A stretch of DNA of 64,000 bases from contig NZ_CP089932.1 in NCBI RefSeq assembly GCF_021365465.1, forward strand, positions 4,402,001 to 4,466,000, in the 5' to 3' direction. The position numbers and the translations under genes are program-made. Source of the stretch: Erwinia tracheiphila (lineage in GTDB: Bacteria; Pseudomonadota; Gammaproteobacteria; Enterobacterales; Enterobacteriaceae). This document shows positions 60,529 to 64,000 of the stretch, one piece after another (the stretch's first letter is position 1; each line of letters begins with the position of its first letter). Under the pieces are notes generated by a model that was not told the DNA's origin, ran no database searches, and saw only the letters and a program-made list of their open reading frames with translations.

Positions 60529-61398
60529 TTTAACCTCCATGTTATGCCCTGAATCTGACTGATTACAGGCACTGGTCGTTCACTCAGAAAATGATTGCAA
60601 TCGGCACCCGCAGCCTTTACGCCAGAGGCTGCGAACATGTCATTTACGTTTAGTTAATGTTTATCAGCGTGAATGAAATATAAACAAGAAAACAGATGTC
60701 AGCCAGAACAAATTCATATAACGCAAAACAAGGAGAAATTGTCCACCCGCAATCTGGTCGATCTTCTTTAAAGACAGGGACAGCCACAGGACAAATGGCA
60801 GTTGAGCACGACGTAATACAGCGCGGTAATCAGAAAAGAACAGGTCATTATGTCTTACAGTGCAACAGGACGGTCACGCCAGCCTCAACAGTGCCTGCGG
60901 ATAATAAGTTTGTGTAATGGCTGCGCGTTATATCCGGGTCCTGACAAACTAACGTTAACGAACAGGCACAGCCGGAAGGTTGCAACGACTGAGCGGGAGG
61001 ATTATGAGAGGATAATTATCGACTGGTGCGGCATATCCCTGAAAGTGAGCACGATTGAAAAAGTAAAAACAGGGAAACGGAATTTTAAGCGGGAAGCAGC
61101 CAAAATCTTGCAGACATGCCATACAGCTTATGTCAGCGTCATTGCGCCGGATCGATCTCTTTCCCTCCGCTGATATAAGCTGTAACGGCCATTCAGAAAG
61201 AGCAGGGATAACAACCAGTGGTCTACCGAACACCCAATGGAACAGACTAAAATAAACAGGTTAGAGCATAAGGTCATGAATTTTATATAGTAGCAAACTA
61301 CTCACTTTTACTCATGATTATAGATATCAGGGGCAGTTGGATAAACTGAATGGAAGATCTCGCGTTGTTGTTGAAACCTGGCAAGCTACCCGCTTTTC
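60529..61398. other. Gap upstream of ggt
   Basis: No intact gene. A plus frame at 60850-61173 (107 residues) includes TEREDYERIIIDWCGISLKV but has no start signal or recognisable domain. Probable decayed DNA next to the IS256 copy. Confidence 0.4.
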
Positions 61399-61469
61399 GA
61401 GACTGTAATTTAAATTGTGTACCTACCTGTTTTTGATATCTTCACTCCGCTAAAGGAGACAGGCAAATT

Positions 61470-62621
61470 ATGGACGAAAAGAAACTCAAAGCCCTCGCGG
61501 CTTAACTGGCTAAGGGACTGAAAACCGAAGCCGAACTTAACCCGTTTTCCCGTATGCTCACCAGGCTCACCGTTGAAACTGCCCTTAATGCTGAACTGAC
61601 TGACCACACCGGACACGAGAAGAATGCGCCCAAAGCAGGCTCCAATACCCGCAATGGCTACTCTTCCAAAACCCTGCTCAGTGATGACGGTGAGATTGAA
61701 ATTCAGACCCCACGCGACCGCGAAAGCACTTTCTAACCTCAACTGATAAAGAAAAATCAGACACGCATTACGCAGATGGACAGCCAGATTTTATCCCTCT
61801 ACGCAAAAGGCATGACCACACGGGAAATCGTTGCCACCTTCAAAGAAATGTATGACGCCGACGTCTCGCCCACACTGATATCACAAGTCACCGACGCGGT
61901 TAAAGAGCAGGTCACTGCATGGCAGAATCGTCCGCCGGATGCATTGTATCCATTGTTTACCCTGACTGTATCGTGGTAAAAGCTCGTCACAGCGACAGTG
62001 TGATTAACAAGGCCGTCTTCCTTGTGCCGGGTATTAAGACGGCAGGCCAGAAAGAGCTGTTGGACATCTGGCTGGCAGAAAACGAAGGGGCAAAGTTCTG
62101 GCTCAGTGTGCTGACGGAGCTTAAGAACTGTGGGCTTCAGGACAGCCTGATTGCCTGCGTGGGCGGCCTGAAGGGCTTCCCGGATGCCATCAACCGCGTC
62201 TGTCCGCAGCCCATATCCAGCTGTGCATCATCCATATGGTGCGCAACAGCCTGAAATACATGTCGTGGAAGGATTACAAAGCCGTTACCCGCGGGCTGAA
62301 AGGGTGCATCAGGCTTCCACAGAGGAAGCGGCGCTGGATAAGTTCGCGGGTGTCCGGGACGATAAAATCAGCAAAAGCTGGCGGGCGCCCCGGGAAAACC
62401 TCAATACGTTCTTCGGTTATCCGCCTGATATCCGCAAAGCCCTCTACACCACCAATGCCATCGAATCGCTGCACAGCGTGATCCGTCAGGCGATAAAGAA
62501 ACGAAAAGTATTCCCGACAGATGACCCGGTGCGAAAAGTTATTTATCTGGCGAACAGGGATGCTTCGAAAAAATGGAGTATACCGGTTCAGAACTGGCGG
62601 CTGGCGGTGAGTCGCTTTATT
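61470..62621 (+). pseudogene. IS256-family transposase, multiply inactivated
   Basis: The sequence begins MDEKKLKALAA and immediately meets TAA (61502-61504). A second TAA replaces the Glu codon after RDRESTF (61734-61736). Frameshifts follow near 61960 (DALYPLFTLTVSW versus YPDCIVVKARHSD), near 62205 and near 62310. Conserved text remains: SQILSLYAKGMTTREIVATF, GGLKGFPDAINRVC, TTNAIESLHSVIRQ. The last residues continue beyond the nested IS481, to 63863. It is inactive, and clearly older than copy 1. Confidence 0.85.
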
Positions 62622-63820
62622 TGTATTAGTCGCGACTTGATCTGACACCGGACCCTGCAAGGTTGGGGGTTACCGGTTCTGATATGGGTGTCGAATCCTT
62701 ATACAAAACGCGAGGTCACCCTCATGCTCCATACTCACAATCCCATCATCAAACACAAAGCCGGCCTGCTCAATCTCGCCGAATAACCCGGTAACGTCTC
62801 AACAGACTGCAAGAGCACGGGCGTGTCACGCGACACCTTCTACCGTTATCAGGAGCTGACGAAGAAGGCGGCATTGACGCGCTGGTTAACCAGAACCGCC
62901 GGGTTCCCAACCTGAAGAACCGCGCCGACGAAGCCACTGAACGCGCGGTTGTTGAATATGCCGTTGAGTTCCCGGCCCCCGGGCAGCACCGGACCAGTGA
63001 TGAGCTGCGTAAAAAAGCGTGTTTACCTCCGGCAGCGGCGTGCGCGCCATCTGGCAACGACACGACCTGGAGAACTTCCGTAAACGCCTGAAGGCACCAG
63101 AGGAAAAGCTCGCCAGAGAAGCCATCGTGCTTACCGGTGCCCCAATCGCCGCGCTGGAGAAAAAGGCGCATGATGATGAGGCCAGCGGCAAAATCGAGAC
63201 CGCTCACCCGGGCTATCCCGGGTCGCAGGACACCTTCTGTGCTGGCGATCTGAACGGTGTGGGCCGTATCTGCCTGCAGACGTTCGTGGATACGTACCCG
63301 AAAGTGGCGCACTGCAAGCGGTATACGAGTAAAACGCCGAACACCGCCGCCGGCCTGCTAAATGATCGCGTACTGCCGTTCTGTGAGGCTCAGGGACTGC
63401 CGATGCTGAGAAGACTGACCGACAGGGGAACGGAGTACTGTGGTAAGGTGGAGCAGCATGATTACCAGTTGTATCTGGCCATCAACGATATCGACCATAC
63501 GAAAACGAAGGCGATGTCTCCGCAGACGAACGGCATCTGCGAGCGCTTCCATAAAACGATTTTGCAGGATTTTTATCAGGTTACGTTTCGCAAGAAGTGA
63601 TATGGGGACCTGGAGAGCCTGCAGGCAGATCTGGACAACGGGTTGTGGCATGACAATAATGAGCGAACTCATCAGGGAAAAATGTGCTGCGGGCGAACGC
63701 CAGTGGCCACGTTACTTGATGGAAAACGGGTCTGGGCAGAAAAGGATCTGAACCGGATGTAATCTGACAGACACCTGTATAAATAACCGGTAACTGTCAG
63801 ATCAGGTCTGAGCTAGTACA
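62622..63820 (+). mobile_element. IS481-family element, nested
   Basis: The left end TGTATTAGTCGCGACTTGATCTGACA pairs with the right end, whose complement is TGTACTAGCTCAGACC followed by TGATCTGACA. It is 1,199 bp and flanked by CTTTATT on both sides. It inserted into an IS256 transposase gene, proving that it is the younger insertion. Confidence 0.88.
62724..63762 (+). pseudogene. IS481-family transposase, multiply inactivated
   Basis: The start MLHTHNPIIKHKAGLLNLAE is followed by an in-frame TAA, then frameshifts around 62860 and 63015. The long remaining frame (63019-63600) has VDTYPKVAHCKRYTSK, LTDRGTEYCGKVEQ and SPQTNGICERFHKT. A TGA after VTFRKK (63598-63600) removes the last 50 residues, which are readable as DLESLQADLDNGLWHDNNER. 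It cannot produce an active transposase. The first copy at 2-478 lacks these lesions. Confidence 0.85.
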
Positions 63821-63897
63821 CTTTATTATCGGGTTCAGCGACCGCCTGAGCGATCACCTTTAATATGGTGGCGGATACACAGAATTATTTACAGGGT

Positions 63898-64000
63898 CTA
63901 GTCAATTCTTCGTGCATATGAAATAAGTGCGCCAGAATAAGGGTTACCCGCCATCATTCCATCTTCGTCCACGTAGTCAGGCGCATCGTTCTGTAAATCG
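63898..64000 (-). pseudogene. C-terminal fragment of an unknown gene, ending at the IS256 junction
   Basis: The reverse frame reads DLQNDAPDYVDEDGMMAGNP and YSGALISYARRID, then TAG formed across the IS256 end (63898-63900). The start lies outside the window. The frame may have continued past the insertion point originally. I do not recognise the protein. Confidence 0.45.

Larger units (their letters stand above)
61399..63899 (+). mobile_element. IS256-family element, copy 2, split by IS481
   Basis: The left end GAGACTGTAATTTAAATTGTG and the right end CAGAATTATTTACAGGGTC match the ends of copy 1. An IS481 copy (62622-63820) sits near the end of the transposase, after codons for VSRFI, and the text resumes after it (IIGFSDRLSDHL). 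The 7-bp repeat CTTTATT flanks the inner element. Confidence 0.88.

Overview
The window looks like the chromosome of an Erwinia-type plant-associated enterobacterium in active genome decay. The conserved block proY-brnQ-phoR-phoB-sbcD-sbcC-rdgC-ppnP-aroM-yaiA-aroL-yaiI-proC follows the Escherichia/Erwinia order, while insertion sequences (IS481, IS256, IS1, IS2-type IS3, IS110/IS1111 and IS200/IS605) and frameshifted genes are dense between and beyond it. That load, plus a HrpL-type promoter and a large type III effector, fits an insect- or host-restricted Erwinia such as E. tracheiphila. The species is an inference; nothing here proves it.

Layout. 1-2.9 kb: IS481, IS256 and IS2-like debris. 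3.1-12.3 kb: proY and brnQ, then an interruption before phoR holding a broken methionine-synthase-like gene, a 19-bp minisatellite, a frameshifted pesticin-type muramidase with an overlapping small exported protein, and an intact IS1; phoR and phoB follow with a Pho box. 12.5-17.4 kb: sbcDC. 17.3-18.8 kb: a decayed three-lipoprotein cluster (GNA1162/DUF799, DUF4810, CsgG-like). 19.1-27.2 kb: rdgC, ppnP, aroM, yaiA (with an ATA start), aroL with a TyrR box, a DUF2076 gene, yaiI, an IS110 wreck and proC, followed by a broken iraP. 28.1-33.7 kb: lacZ, a cold-shock gene, marC and an I78-type inhibitor. 34-39 kb: a five-gene peptide-type ABC importer with overlapping genes. 39-48.6 kb: small genes, a second IS1, IS256 remains, an acyltransferase, an AriR-like gene, a methyltransferase, a YjbE-like gene and truncated sugar kinase and sugar transporter genes.

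The most interesting region is 48.7-57.4 kb. A GC-rich reverse-strand locus encodes a protein of about 1,970 residues with 42-residue SKWP repeats (the RipS/XopAD class of type III effectors of Ralstonia and Xanthomonas), read in two frames because of a +1 shift near 51.91 kb. About 380 bp upstream is an exact-consensus hrp box (GGAACC-N16-CCACACA). The C-terminal 140 residues resemble a RelA/SpoT-type nucleotidyltransferase. Next to it lie an IS200/IS605 element, whose TnpB has one internal stop, and a TIR-like gene cut off by a third IS1.

58-64 kb: ggt (gamma-glutamyltranspeptidase), then an IS481 copy nested inside an IS256 copy, and the end of an unidentified gene truncated by that IS256. 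Working functions visible in the window are phosphate sensing, DNA repair, shikimate and proline metabolism, lactose and peptide use and glutathione turnover. The RpoS anti-adaptor, the lipoprotein cluster and several accessory functions are being lost.
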